Source: Flammeovirga kamogawensis
Lineage (GTDB): Bacteria > Bacteroidota > Bacteroidia > Cytophagales > Flammeovirgaceae
Reading direction: 5' to 3'
DNA length: 64,000 nucleotides
Assembly (NCBI RefSeq): GCF_018736065.1
Contig: NZ_CP076129.1
Span: 1,240,001-1,304,000 of the forward strand
Numbering within the stretch: position 1 is the stretch's first letter; each line of letters starts with the position of its first letter. Below, in pieces: positions 40,621 to 51,600 of the stretch. The position numbers were made by a program, and so were the translations under genes. The notes beneath the pieces were generated by a model. The model did no database searches. It saw only the letters and a list, made by a program, of their open reading frames with translations, and was not told the origin of the DNA.

Positions 40621-41253
40621 TTAAATGGACTCTAGTGTATTTAAGATATCCTTAACACTCATTCTTACTTTGTAGTTAGGATCATAATGTCTTGCAATAA
40701 TTTTCCCATCTTGCGAAATAATGAAAGTTGCAGGTACAGGAAGAGATGCTTTTTTAATAGCATTCGTTTTCGTTAAATCGTTTTCATATTTTTTAAGCAT
40801 ATTTTGGTACCCATCGTTTACGTCAAATGTTACCTCAAAGCTATTCATAATATCCATTTTTTTGTCTTCTACCATTTCGAAAGTAAAACCTTTCTTTTCG
40901 GCTAACGCTGTAAAACGTTCTTGATTTTCTGGCGTAACAGCAATAAATGTAGCTCCTTTTGCTTCAATCATGCTTAAAGAGTCTTGCACATTAATAAGGT
41001 GTTTTACGCAATAGGGGCACCAACTTCCTCTAAAGAAGTTAACAACAACAGGACCGTTCTTTAGTGCTTGGTCTAAAGAGTACGTTTTGTTGTTTTGATC
41101 TTTACCCTTAAAGTTTTTTACAGATTCTCCTACTTTTAAACCAGGCTGAAGAGTACCTACAGTAACACCGTATTTTTCATAAATAGCAGTTTCTTGTGCC
41201 GAAGTAATTTGAATACTTCCGATTAGGAATAAAATGATTAAAAGGTTTTTCAT
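40621..41253 (-). CDS. Peroxiredoxin-like / AhpC-TSA thioredoxin-fold protein
   Basis: 210 residues with a Sec signal peptide (ends QITSAQE, about residue 20), so periplasmic. The thioredoxin fold is evident: VGESVKNFKGKDQNNKTYSL, then VVNFFRGSWCPYCVKHL with a CPYC pair, and later PVPATFIISQDGKIIARHYDPNY. The motif FRGSWCPYC is typical of peroxiredoxin-like proteins of the AhpC-TSA class. It probably reduces peroxides or disulfides in the periplasm. It is divergent from an AraC-family gene 144 bp away, which could regulate it. Confidence 0.87.
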   Translation of the reverse strand: MKNLLIILFLIGSIQITSAQETAIYEKYGVTVGTLQPGLKVGESVKNFKGKDQNNKTYSLDQALKNGPVVVNFFRGSWCPYCVKHLINVQDSLSMIEAKGATFIAVTPENQERFTALAEKKGFTFEMVEDKKMDIMNSFEVTFDVNDGYQNMLKKYENDLTKTNAIKKASLPVPATFIISQDGKIIARHYDPNYKVRMSVKDILNTLESI

Positions 41254-41396
41254 TACGAGTTGATTATTTAATGTTTGTGTTTAATTTTTGACTGACAGGT
41301 CAAATATAGTGATTGCTTTTTAAATTCATACTCTTTTTATTGATTTTTTTAGTAACATTGTAAAAACAATAACCAATACTATTTTAGATAGGGAGT

Positions 41397-42251
41397 ATGA
41401 AAGTTGAAGGAAAAGTAGGAGAGTTTTTTAGAGTTGAAGAATTGAATTCTTCTAACCATGCTATTTTGCAAGAAAAATTTTCTACAGAAAAAACAATATT
41501 ATGGTTCTTAGATAGTACAACTCAATTAATTATTGATAATGTTCCTTATAAATTCAAGAAGAACCAAGTAATTACTTTAACTGAATTTTATAATATTGAT
41601 GTTGTAAATATGGGTGAAACTAAGATGTTTCAATTTAATAGATCATTTTATTGTATTGTTGAACATGATAGTGAAGTGGATTGTAAAGGAATATTATTCT
41701 TTGGGGCAAAGCATTTACCAGTTCTCAATTTATCCAATGATGACACAGAGAAATTAGATATATTTTGGAAGTTGATACAATCGGAATTATTGATCGAAAA
41801 TGACTTACAGTTATCTATGTTAGGTACATTAATGAAACAGATTCTTATTATTTGTACTAGACAACTTAAACAACAAGCAGATTACCTTAATAGTATCAAT
41901 AAAAATCAACTTGATATAATTAGAGAATTTACTTTCTTAGTAGAAATGAATTATCTAGAAAAACACACTGTAGCAGAATATGCAGAAATGCTCAATAGAT
42001 CACCAAAAACACTTGCCAATTTATTTTCTAAAAATGATCATAAATCGCCTTTACAGTTTATACAAGAAAGACGTCTATTAGAAGCTACTAGATATTTACA
42101 GTTTACAAATAACACAATTTCGGAAGTTTCCGATGCTTTAAATTTTACAGATGTACAAACTTTTAATAGATTTTTTAAGAGACATCTAAGCCAATCTCCA
42201 TCAGAATTTAGGGCATTTTCTTTAAATAAAAATAAGGTAGAAGAGAGGTAA
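41397..42251 (+). CDS. AraC-family transcriptional regulator
   Basis: 284 residues. The N-terminal half is a cupin-like sensory domain (WFLDSTTQLIIDNVPYKFKKNQVITL). The C-terminal 100 residues contain two helix-turn-helix motifs: HTVAEYAEMLNRSPKTLANLF and NTISEVSDALNFTDVQTFNRFFKRH, ending SPSEFRAF. It reads like the Bacteroidota AraC regulators often found divergent from small redox or transport genes. The likely target is the divergent peroxiredoxin-like gene, its own gene, or both (inference from position). The start ATG is preceded by GGGAG at a fitting distance, one of the few Shine-Dalgarno-like sites in the window. Confidence 0.9.
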   Translation: MKVEGKVGEFFRVEELNSSNHAILQEKFSTEKTILWFLDSTTQLIIDNVPYKFKKNQVITLTEFYNIDVVNMGETKMFQFNRSFYCIVEHDSEVDCKGILFFGAKHLPVLNLSNDDTEKLDIFWKLIQSELLIENDLQLSMLGTLMKQILIICTRQLKQQADYLNSINKNQLDIIREFTFLVEMNYLEKHTVAEYAEMLNRSPKTLANLFSKNDHKSPLQFIQERRLLEATRYLQFTNNTISEVSDALNFTDVQTFNRFFKRHLSQSPSEFRAFSLNKNKVEER

Positions 42252-42814
42252 TTTCGGCTTACTTATTTTCTATATAAGAAGTGAAAAACTTGACAAAATA
42301 GGTAATTTTTTTTTATTGACTATGAATTAGTTAAGGATTTTTTTTACCAAAAAACTGCCTCTATATTCTTTAAACAAAGGTTTACAAAAATACTACGCCA
42401 AATCAAATTATATTAACATAAAATTTGAGAAAATATGACTACATTTATGAACAATTTCAGATGAATTAAAAAGTGGAATTTTTCATTTAACGGTGAGAAA
42501 TTTTTTGAACTCGTTAGTTTTATTGTCTACTAGTTTTATAAATTAGTAAGGCTCTAAAGTTGACGGGTTTTTTAATGTTTTAACCTTTACCTCAAATTAT
42601 TTTTCCTTTCTTCACTTCTCATTTTTTTGATAAATTAAAGTTTATAAATATTTTATTTATGTTTAATGTTAAATAAAATAACTTGTTCTTTTTTAATTTA
42701 TTGTATACCATTTAAATAGCAATTATACATTGTTTTAATATTTTAGTCTTTAAATTTATTTGTTATGATATTGAACTAAATTCGACTTTTTAAAGTTGAA
42801 TCAAAATAATATTT
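42252..42814. other. Gene-free AT-rich region, hairpin near its right end
   Basis: 563 bp without a credible ORF. ATTCGACTTT (from 42779) and AAAGTTGAAT form a short near-perfect hairpin just before the start codon at 42815, perhaps affecting translation. No other structure stood out. Confidence 0.4.
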
Positions 42815-43822
42815 ATGAGCAAATTATGTTTAATTTCTTACTTACTGCTAATTTCAATTTCTACTTTTGGGCAATTAGAAAGTCACAATAATTTATCTGA
42901 TACAACCTCAATTTATCCTTATACTTTCCCTATATGGGGACAAGAAATTCAGAATAAAGGTATAGAATTCCCCTTGCCTGCAGGTATATCTGTGCATTAC
43001 GTTTATAATGAAATGTATTTAGGTATTTCAGAATTTGGAATGGGTATAAATGGGCATGATTTATCTCCTATTTTAAACGAAAAAACATTAGGTTTTCAGA
43101 CTACGAGAGCAACCACAAATGGAATAAATTTAAGAGGAGATTTGTTTACTCTTCCGTTTTTAAATGTATATGGATTATTCTCTTATGTAGAGGGAGGTAC
43201 AGAAGTTGGTTTACAACCAGATTTTGGAAATGGGAAGTTCCCTTATTTTAGTTCGAGTGTCATTTTTGAAGCTATATCTTTTGGCGCAGGAGCTACCTTT
43301 AATTATGGGTATAAAGATTACTTTGTATCAGTTGATGCAAATTATTCAGGAACTAAATCTGATCTAATAAAAGACAATGTGGGAATAATGGTCAACTCGA
43401 TAAGAGTGGGTAAAAAATTCAATTTAAAGAAAGATCGTTTTGTTACTTTTTATGTGGGAACAATGTATAGAAACTTTACAAACCAAGGAGGTAGCCATGG
43501 ATCAATTGTTCTAAAAGATGCTATGCCTGGTTTCGAAGGAGCCTATCAGCAATGGTACGACAACCTTTCTACTGGTCAGAGAATTATTATTGATGCTGGT
43601 ATTAAAGCGATAAATGAAAATATTGGAACTGATATAGGGAATGGTGGAGTAATGAATAGTCAGATTGATTATCATATTAAGAAAGACCTCTTAAAAAAAT
43701 GGACGTTTCAATTTGGAGGACAGTTTCAATTAAGTAAAAGGATTTGGATTAGAGGAGAATACGGAGTTTCTGATTATAGTAAGTTTATCTTAACGGGTAT
43801 TAATTATAGATTTGGTATATAA
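42815..43822 (+). CDS. Outer-membrane beta-barrel protein (DUF6588-like)
   Basis: 335 residues with a signal peptide (ends STFGQ, about residue 19). The mature part is a series of amphipathic strands separated by turns and loops (GINLRGDLFTLPFLNVYGLFSYVEGG, FGAGATFNYGYKDYFVSVDANY) and ends in the aromatic strand ILTGINYRFGI, which is the signature of barrel insertion. It looks like the DUF6588 or porin-like barrels of Bacteroidota, but I am unsure of the family name. It is monocistronic, with a bidirectional terminator behind it. Confidence 0.75.
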   Translation: MSKLCLISYLLLISISTFGQLESHNNLSDTTSIYPYTFPIWGQEIQNKGIEFPLPAGISVHYVYNEMYLGISEFGMGINGHDLSPILNEKTLGFQTTRATTNGINLRGDLFTLPFLNVYGLFSYVEGGTEVGLQPDFGNGKFPYFSSSVIFEAISFGAGATFNYGYKDYFVSVDANYSGTKSDLIKDNVGIMVNSIRVGKKFNLKKDRFVTFYVGTMYRNFTNQGGSHGSIVLKDAMPGFEGAYQQWYDNLSTGQRIIIDAGIKAINENIGTDIGNGGVMNSQIDYHIKKDLLKKWTFQFGGQFQLSKRIWIRGEYGVSDYSKFILTGINYRFGI

Positions 43823-43839
43823 AAGAGTTGATAACAAAA

Positions 43840-43877
43840 CACCCCAATTCATTTATATGTGAATTGGGGTGCTTTTA
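43840..43877. terminator. Bidirectional terminator
   Basis: CACCCCAATTCA pairs with TGAATTGGGGTG, followed by TTTTATT, between convergent genes. Confidence 0.87.
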
Positions 43878-44693
43878 TTAATTTTCTAAGAAGTTGATTA
43901 CTTTTTCAACAACAGTATCGGTTCTGAGAATTCTGAAATGCCCAGTATTTTCAATTTTTTCAAGTTCACATGTTGACCCCCATGCTTTTTGAACATCTAT
44001 CGATTGCTGTATATCAATAATTTTGTCATTAACATCGTGTAAAATATAAGCTTTCTCAACGTTTACTTTCTGTACAAAATCAGATACGTTTTGATCGTTT
44101 ACTTTTACATTAAACTCATTTTCTAACTTATTTACTAATTTATTTTTCACTCTATTATTTAGCCCTACCATTTGAGCAACATCATTCAGTCGTTGTTCAA
44201 ACCTATCTGGCGTAGTAATCATTACATATTTATCAACCTTAAGATCATTATTGTTAGATAAGCAATGTGTGGTACCTACACTACCAAAAGAATGGCTAAT
44301 TATATTTTTAATAGCATGTTTCTTAATAAAGAGTTTTACTAAAGCACTAAACTCAAACATGGTGGTTTTTCCCTTACTACTAAATCCATGTGATGGAGCA
44401 TCAAAAGCGTAAACAGTATAATTGTTGTCAACAAGGCTTTCAATAATTTCAGCAAAATTCCCTGCTTGTCCTTCCCAGCCGTGTACTAACAAAACCTTCT
44501 TAGGTCCGTTGCCCCATTTATAGGTTTGAACATTAAAAGAATTAAATGAGATAAAGTCTTTTTCGGCCTTATCTAATATTTCTATTTCGTGAGGTCTTAG
44601 TTTAAATACAGTAGGTTGCACTATTTTGTTGTAAGCCATTTTTACAACAAGGCTTGGCATTGTGGCTGAAAGTATCTTTATGAAAGGTTTCAT
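43878..44693 (-). CDS. Alpha/beta hydrolase
   Basis: 271 residues. The N-terminus is amphipathic rather than a clear signal peptide. The fold is shown by VLLVHGWEGQAGNFAEII (oxyanion region), the nucleophile elbow SHSFGS with Ser as nucleophile (first Gly of the usual GxSxG is Ser here), an Asp in ILHDVNDKIIDI and the His in ENTGHFRILRT, so the triad is complete. Substrate is unknown; relatives include esterases and lysophospholipase-like enzymes. It is monocistronic. Confidence 0.85.
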   Translation of the reverse strand: MKPFIKILSATMPSLVVKMAYNKIVQPTVFKLRPHEIEILDKAEKDFISFNSFNVQTYKWGNGPKKVLLVHGWEGQAGNFAEIIESLVDNNYTVYAFDAPSHGFSSKGKTTMFEFSALVKLFIKKHAIKNIISHSFGSVGTTHCLSNNNDLKVDKYVMITTPDRFEQRLNDVAQMVGLNNRVKNKLVNKLENEFNVKVNDQNVSDFVQKVNVEKAYILHDVNDKIIDIQQSIDVQKAWGSTCELEKIENTGHFRILRTDTVVEKVINFLEN

Positions 44694-45269
44694 TTATAAC
44701 AATTTAAGTTCGAGAACTCAAAGATACAATTATAAAATTAATTAAGAATAATCATTCATTCATTAAACAAAAAAGAGACCTAGAATATTCTAAGTCTCTT
44801 TTTAATGTACTATTAAAATAAACAACATTAATTATAGTTCGGGTTATTGTAATGAGTTAAACTATTGAAATGAAATAATATATTTTTTCTAAAGTGTATA
44901 ACAATCTTTAATTGACTGAATACATAACTAATACAATTAAGATGACAAGTACCCTACCTTTTTATTATGATTTATTTTTTTAATATATCATAATTGGTAA
45001 TTAACATCATTAAAATAACGAAATACACACTAATTTTTTTCTGTAAAATGATGATAAGTAAGGTTTTACATCAATTCTGAATTGATAGAATAAAAATTAA
45101 AAAAAAAGTAAATTAATGCTTTAACACTATATCAATTGTAAAATCAATAGATAGAATTATAAACTTTAATAAAAAATGCATGTTCTACTCTGCTTTCTAA
45201 TCAATATTAAAAGTGTCTGCTTACTTTGTATAAAGTATTGATTGCATTGAGTAAACTATAAATCATAAA
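44694..45269. other. Gene-free region with an orphan hairpin
   Basis: 576 bp very rich in A and T. A terminator-like hairpin at 44771-44803 (AAAAGAGAC...GTCTCTTTTT) is the only structure. No ORF of coding character was seen. It must hold promoters for the hydrolase (minus) and the UbiB-like gene (plus). Confidence 0.45.
44771..44803. terminator. Orphan bidirectional terminator
   Basis: AAAAGAGACCTAGAATA pairs with TATTCTAAGTCTCTTTTT (one mismatch), with A and T runs on its flanks. It lies between two divergent starts, where no known gene ends. Confidence 0.55.
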
Positions 45270-46922
45270 ATGGAAAATAAGGTAAACTATTCAAGTAGAT
45301 ATATTGAGATCGTTCATGTAATGGTAAAATATGGGTTTCAGACATGGATTATGAATTCAACATTAAACCACCTTATTCCGAATAAAGTTCTTGAAAAACA
45401 TTCTGACATAAATAAACTACCAATTGAAGTACGCTTAAGGTTAGCAATTGAAGAATTGGGTCCAACTTTTATAAAATTAGGACAGTTACTTAGTAATAGA
45501 GCCGATTTAATACCGATTGAGTATGTACATGAATTACAAAAACTACAAGACAATGTATCAGAAGATAATACACTTAACATTGAAGAGTACATAGAAAAAG
45601 AATTAGGTCAGTCAGCTAATGAGGTTTTTGAATATATAGATCCAAATCCAATCGGTATAGCTTCAATTGGGCAATCATATGCCGTAAAAAGAAAGGGTAA
45701 AAACCTTGTGCTAAAAGTTAGGAAGGTAAATGCTGATGTTATTATGAATGAGGATTTACGTATTATGCGTAGTATTCTAAGAGTAATAGTAAAATCAAGT
45801 AAGTCTTTATCTAGAATGGATACTATGCGTCTTTTTGATGAATTTGAAATTAGTATCAAGAATGAATTAAATTACGCTATTGAAAGACGAAATCAGGCAC
45901 AATTTGTAAAATATTTTAAAGATTCTAAGAGTACCTGTGCACCCAATGTAGTTAATGATTTATCTACACAATCTCTATTTTGTATGGACTTTGCCGAAGG
46001 AGTGAAATTGAAAGATTTTTTAAAATCGGCTACTGAAAAACAAAAAGAAACAGTTAGTAAAAGACTTGTTAAATCTTTTGTTCAACAAATTATTGAATTT
46101 GGATTTTACCATGCAGACCCTCATCCCGGAAACATATTTATTACAGAAGATTTAAGAATTTGTTTTATAGATTTTGGTGCTGTTGGACACTTATTACCTG
46201 AAGACACAACGCTAATTACCGAATTTCTCGAAGCGTTTCTTTCAAAAGATACGGATAGGGTAATTCGAGCTATTAAAAGAATTGCAGTTTCTCATGAAAT
46301 TACCGTAGAAAACCAAAAGAATTTACAATACCAACTTCATGATATCTTTCAAGAATTAGATCAAGGCGTTGATGAGGTACCTTGGGTAGAGTTTAGTGAA
46401 AAAATTATGGCAATTATGTTTCACTATAATATTGTATTACCAAACTATTTTGTAAATCTTGCAAAAGCATTGTCATTAGTATTAGGTACTGCTTTAGACA
46501 TGAACCCAAAAATGAATATTTTAGAGGAAATAAAACCTTTCATGATTAAATATCAGTTTGATTTGTTTTCTCTAAAAAATCAGAGAAAGATGTTACTCGA
46601 CTTGTTTAATAGTTTGAAAGATGTTAAAACTATTCCAACTGATATTAAGGATATTATCCAATTAATAAAACGAGGTAAAATAGAAGTACAAATTGGGTTA
46701 GACGATACAAAGACAATATTAGATACCTTCAGAAACGGGATTAATAAATTGACAACAGGTATTATAATTGGTTGCCTTTTAATTGCATCTTCTTCTATGT
46801 CTGTTTCAGAAAATGCTTCTTTTGTAAATAATTTTGCCCTTGGAGGTTACTTTATTGCAGGTATACTTGGGTTAGTTTTAACGATAGATATGTTTAAAGA
46901 TCTGTTCAAGAAGAATAAATAA
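45270..46922 (+). CDS. ABC1/UbiB (AarF) family atypical kinase-like protein
   Basis: 550 residues. Family motifs are FIKLGQLLSNRADLIP (the KxGQ motif), IGIASIGQSYAVKRKGKNLVLKV (A-rich nucleotide loop and Lys), FYHADPHPGNIFI and CFIDFGAVGHL (catalytic and metal-binding Asp). Two hydrophobic helices at the C-terminus (about 490-545) anchor it in the inner membrane. Members such as UbiB/COQ8 are ATPases needed for quinone biosynthesis or lipid handling. In Bacteroidota, which use menaquinone, the exact role is not known. It is a single-gene unit with an AT-rich 5' region. Confidence 0.9.
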   Translation: MENKVNYSSRYIEIVHVMVKYGFQTWIMNSTLNHLIPNKVLEKHSDINKLPIEVRLRLAIEELGPTFIKLGQLLSNRADLIPIEYVHELQKLQDNVSEDNTLNIEEYIEKELGQSANEVFEYIDPNPIGIASIGQSYAVKRKGKNLVLKVRKVNADVIMNEDLRIMRSILRVIVKSSKSLSRMDTMRLFDEFEISIKNELNYAIERRNQAQFVKYFKDSKSTCAPNVVNDLSTQSLFCMDFAEGVKLKDFLKSATEKQKETVSKRLVKSFVQQIIEFGFYHADPHPGNIFITEDLRICFIDFGAVGHLLPEDTTLITEFLEAFLSKDTDRVIRAIKRIAVSHEITVENQKNLQYQLHDIFQELDQGVDEVPWVEFSEKIMAIMFHYNIVLPNYFVNLAKALSLVLGTALDMNPKMNILEEIKPFMIKYQFDLFSLKNQRKMLLDLFNSLKDVKTIPTDIKDIIQLIKRGKIEVQIGLDDTKTILDTFRNGINKLTTGIIIGCLLIASSSMSVSENASFVNNFALGGYFIAGILGLVLTIDMFKDLFKKNK

Positions 46923-47046
46923 TACGCTTGTAACAATGTGAATACATTAATAATTGATTTAAGTATACTAATATTCTTTCCTCATTTTAATCTGATTGGT
47001 AAATAATTGATTATTTTAGAAATCAATTATTACTAACCCAAAGATT

Positions 47047-48597
47047 ATGATTGATTCTAGGAGTAAAGATTTATACTTAGCTTCATTTACTGATGTAGCC
47101 AAAATCTTATTTTTTCCTTTAACAGTATTAAAAGGGAATATTGGTATTCTGACTTTAATTTTATTATTGAGTATTAAATTTGATATTAATGCTCAAATAG
47201 AATTGAATAGCATTACACCTGATTCATTTAATTTTAATTATCTATATGCCTCAAATGTTCCTGAAATTCAAAAATTTAAAAGGTATAAAAATTCAAATAA
47301 AAATCAGGATATAATAATATCTAAAGGAAAGCATTTTACAACTAAATCAACGTACACAGCAATTTATGGTAATGTAACAATTTTTCTTGGAGGTAAATTA
47401 ACAGTTGAAAAGGGACATACCTTAGTTATATATGGGAATGTGACAGTTAAAGGTGAAGCTCATTTATTTAATTATAATAATTTAGTTATAAAAGGAAATT
47501 TACAATTAGGTACCACAAAAAAACCACAAAATGTTTATTTTAAAAATTTCAAAGAATCAAACTTATATGTAAAGGGGGATTTTATTGGACCTCATCCTCA
47601 TAAATCAGTACTTAATGGTCATATTGCAATTGATGGTAATGTAGATTTCCATTTCCATATTCATGATCACAATGGAAATGATATGTCAAATTCAAAATCT
47701 TTTTATTATAAGACAAATAATAAGTTAAAAGCTGATGGAGGAGATCATGATACAATAATATTAAAATTGAAAGGGTCTACAAATAGTTTTATTAAATTTG
47801 GAACCATAATAATACCCGATCCTAATACGAAAACAAAAAAAGGTAAAAAAGGTAAAGGTAAAGGTAAAGGTAAAGGTAAAAAAGGTAAAAAAGATAAAGG
47901 TAATCAACAGAAATTTACCTCAAAAGAAATGAAAATTACAACTGAAGAATTATTAAAATTAAAACCTTACTTATCAAATATTTTTTTCGCAGATCTCCCA
48001 GTAGAACTCACCTCGTTTAATGTAACCATAGAAAATGGTAAAGTGTTTAGTGTGTGGGAAACTGCCCAAGAAATTAATAATAGTCATTTTAAAGTGGAGC
48101 GATCTGTAGATGGTAAAAACTATGAAACTATAGCAGAATTTGTAGAAGGAGCAGGGAACTCAAATGTGTCGAATACATATGAAGTAGAGGATGAAAAACC
48201 TCAACAAGGAAAAGTATATTATAGATTAACTCAGGTTGATTTTGATGGTAAAACAGAATCTTGGATAGAAGTATTGAATAATGGTGAACGTGAACAAGGT
48301 GAGGTAGTAAGTATTTATCCTAATCCAGCTCAATACACTTTAAATGTTGCTCTAAACCTTATGGATGATGAGGAAGCTACTTTTGAGTTTATCAATACTT
48401 CAACTGGTCATTTGGTAAATAACACCCCAAATTTAGACTTATCAAGATCTAAAGCTGTTTTTGATGTATCTACTTTTACTCCAGGTACTTATGTGCTAAT
48501 TGTTAAACTAAATGGTAAGATTAGCCATAGAGACCAAGTGGTAATTCTTGGTAATAAATCGAGAGGAAACGAGAAAGAAAAAGAAGATAAAAAATAA
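47047..48597 (+). CDS. T9SS cargo protein with beta-helix-like domain and Lys-Gly hinge
   Basis: 516 residues. A hydrophobic segment at about 35-50, ending NAQ, acts as signal peptide or signal anchor; the preceding 30 residues are unusually long for one, so a later start is possible. Residues 100-190 contain short beta repeats (AIYGNVTIFLGGKLTVEKGHTLVIYGNVTVKG), like a polymer-forming or bactofilin-type helix. Residues about 262-284 are almost only Lys and Gly, encoded by GGTAAA repeats. A fibronectin-like T9SS-linked domain (VELTSFNVTIENGKVFSVWETAQEINN) precedes the type A sorting domain (SIYPNPAQYTLNVAL, FTPGTYVLIVKLNGK). It is probably a secreted structural or adhesive surface protein. 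Confidence 0.8.
   Translation: MIDSRSKDLYLASFTDVAKILFFPLTVLKGNIGILTLILLLSIKFDINAQIELNSITPDSFNFNYLYASNVPEIQKFKRYKNSNKNQDIIISKGKHFTTKSTYTAIYGNVTIFLGGKLTVEKGHTLVIYGNVTVKGEAHLFNYNNLVIKGNLQLGTTKKPQNVYFKNFKESNLYVKGDFIGPHPHKSVLNGHIAIDGNVDFHFHIHDHNGNDMSNSKSFYYKTNNKLKADGGDHDTIILKLKGSTNSFIKFGTIIIPDPNTKTKKGKKGKGKGKGKGKKGKKDKGNQQKFTSKEMKITTEELLKLKPYLSNIFFADLPVELTSFNVTIENGKVFSVWETAQEINNSHFKVERSVDGKNYETIAEFVEGAGNSNVSNTYEVEDEKPQQGKVYYRLTQVDFDGKTESWIEVLNNGEREQGEVVSIYPNPAQYTLNVALNLMDDEEATFEFINTSTGHLVNNTPNLDLSRSKAVFDVSTFTPGTYVLIVKLNGKISHRDQVVILGNKSRGNEKEKEDKK
47840..47901 (+). repeat. GGTAAA hexanucleotide repeat tract in the T9SS gene
   Basis: Five perfect copies of GGTAAA at 47851-47880, flanked by expanded AAAGGT-type copies. 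The tract encodes alternating Lys and Gly. Hexamer changes keep the frame. Confidence 0.9.
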
Positions 48598-48598
48598 A

Positions 48599-48637
48599 AG
48601 AAGGAGGAGCATTTTTAGTGTTCCTCCTTTCTTTTTT
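48599..48637. terminator. Bidirectional terminator between T9SS gene and hybrid regulator
   Basis: AAGGAGGA pairs with TCCTCCTT around a loop, with A residues before and T residues after. Confidence 0.85.
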
Positions 48638-51600
48638 ACTTTGCCATAATAATTTCTTCTCTATATTCTGATGGAGTTTTTTTGAACTCTAGTTTAAAGC
48701 ATTTACTAAAATACTTTGGATCGTTAAAACCAGTTTGATAGGCAATATCTGAAATATTCAGTTCTGGATCTTTCATTAAATCAGCGGCATATTTCAATCT
48801 AATATTCTTTATAAACTCATTAATTGATAATCCAGAAATAGATTTCATTTTACGTAAAAGGTGCCTTTTACTCATACCAAAATGTTCTGTAAAATCATCT
48901 ACTCCAAATGTAAAATTATCCATGTTGTCTTTTACTACTTCAATTGCTTTACCTAAGAAATCATCTTCAACAACTTCTTTGTTTAAAGTAGCATAAGAGG
49001 TTGTAGATTGGAATTTCTGGACAAGCATTTTACGAGTAGCTGCCATATTGCTTATTTTTCTACGCAGGATATTGATATCAAATGGCTTAACTATATAATC
49101 GTCAGCACCAGCACTATAGCCATTCCATTGGGTTTCTTCTCCAGAATAAGCTGTTAGTAAAATAACAGGAATATGAGATGTTTGAGGTTCATTTTTTATC
49201 AACTTACAAAGGTCTGGACCATTCAATTCAGGCATCATAATATCACTAATCACAAAATCTGGTGAATATTCCATTACTTTTTCAAGACCAATTTTTCCAT
49301 TTTCGGCTTCAATAATATTGAATACATTTCTTAGATTTTCCTTAATGTATTTTCTAATATCGTTGTTATCTTCAACAATCAATATGGTGAGGTTTTCCGC
49401 CTTAATTTCTTGAATTTCATCATCATTAATAACATCAATTGTACTTTCGTTTACAAAAGATAATTGTTCTATATCTTCATTTAAAGTGCCTTTTTTTAAT
49501 GTGTGATTAATTGTCTTCTCAGTAGATGATAAGAAGTCCTCCCCAGTTTTTAATCTCACAGTAAACGTAGATCCTTTGTCTTGTTCAGAAATAACATCGA
49601 TTGTACCATGGTGTAAATCAACAAATTGTTTAATAAGTGCCAAACCAATACCAGTACCAATAGTGGTAGAGTTTACACTGTTATTTGCTTGATAGTACAG
49701 GTCAAAAATATGAGCTTTCTGTTCTTTAGAAATCCCTAAACCAGTATCTTTTATTTCTAAAAGGACTTCATTATTTTCTTTTTTGATAGAAAAATGAATG
49801 GAACGATGATCTGGTGTATATTTAAATGCATTAGACAATAAATTGGTAACAATATTGTCCATTTTTTCTGCATCAAACCACATGATATATTCTTTTTCAA
49901 AACTCTCAAAATGGAAATCAATTTTCTTCTTTTGAGCCAAATGACTGAAAGATAAAAATCGAGCTTTAGAGAAGCTAACAATATCATTCTCACTAGCTTT
50001 AAGGTGTATATTTCCAGATTCTAACTTTCTGAAATCTAATAACTGATTTACGTTTTTGAGTAAGCTATTTGCATTTCTAAACATGACATCATAATCATCT
50101 TTAGGCGATTTACTTTCTCCTTGAATTAGTTGTTTTAGTGGTCCAATTATTAATGTTAATGGAGTTCGTAATTCATGCGAAATATTGGTAAAAAAGCGGA
50201 GTTTTGCCTCGTTATTTTCTTGTACTTCTTGTAGTAAGTTATTAATATTTTCAGATTGTGTTTCTAACTCATGATTCTGCTCTTTTAATAAAGAATTTTT
50301 ATCGTTTAAATCATGATTTTGTTGAGCAAGTAATTCATTCACTTCTTTAATTGTAGAAGTTGCTTGGTTTACCTTTGCTGTTAGTTTTTTCTTCTGTTCT
50401 TTTAATTGATGTACCCTCAGTTTATATAACACTAAAAGTCCTATTATAATAGAAATAATAAAAAGTACTCTAAATAACGTAGTTTCCCACCAAGGTGGAA
50501 TAACGGTAATTTTTAATGCAGTTGGTTGTGTATTCCATATTCCATCATTGTTAGAAGCTTTAACTTTAAAAGTATAAATACCAGGTTTTAAGTTATTGTA
50601 ATAAGCATTTTTTCGATCATTTACATAATACCATTCATCTTCTAATCCTTCTAACATATAGGCATACTGATTCTTTTTCGGAAGTATGAAATTTAATGCA
50701 GAAAATTCAAAAGAAAATATATTTTGATCATGTGATAAAGTGATTTCATTTAATTCATCTATTGGTAATGGGAGTGGACTGTTTTCTGTCCCAAATTCAA
50801 CTTCTTTATTAAAAAGTCTAAAAGATGAAATAACTGTTTTAGCTTGTACAGGGTTTAACCAAATATCTTTAGGTTTGAAGTAATTTAACCCATTATTACC
50901 CCCAAAATACATTGTACCATCTGATTTCTGAAATGCTGCCTGAATTTTAAAATCAAGCCCTTGTAATCCATCCTCTACAGTAAAAACATGAAAATCAGCT
51001 TTATTAGGAGTGTGTACGGCATTTATATATTTTACTAATCCACGTTGCGTACTTATCCATAAGTTACCTTGTTCATCGTCTAAAATACCTGAAATGCTAT
51101 TTGAAGGAAGTCCGTCTTCTGTAGTGTATGTGTAAGAAATATCACTACTTCTATCAAGATAAATCAGTTTATTTCTTGTGCCAATCCAGAGGTTACCTCT
51201 TTGGTCTTCATAACTACAAACAGTTGTAGAAATATTTATTTTATATTGAAGGCCAATGGGCGTAAAATCATCGGTTGCATCATTATAAATATCAATACTA
51301 CTTCCTGTTTGTACAAGTAAATTTCCTCTACTATCTTCAAAAACCTTCCCGATAAAATCATTAGAAATGCTTTTAGGATTGCCAACATCAGATCTATAAT
51401 GTGTAAATGAAGCAGTAGTAGTATTTAATTTATTTAAGCCACCATGCATAGTACCTACCCAAAGATCTCCATTTTTTCTTTGGAAAATTGAACTTACATC
51501 ATTTCTACTTAAACTTGTAGGATCGTCTTCTTTATGGTAAAAGTGTTTTATTTTACCAGTTTTGTAGTCAATAAAATCTAATCCACCGTTAAAAGAACCT

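Noticed and set aside
47840-47901. CRISPR-like or regulatory repeat
   Set aside because: The short GGTAAA repeats have no spacers and lie in frame within a coding region; they are explained by the Lys-Gly hinge.
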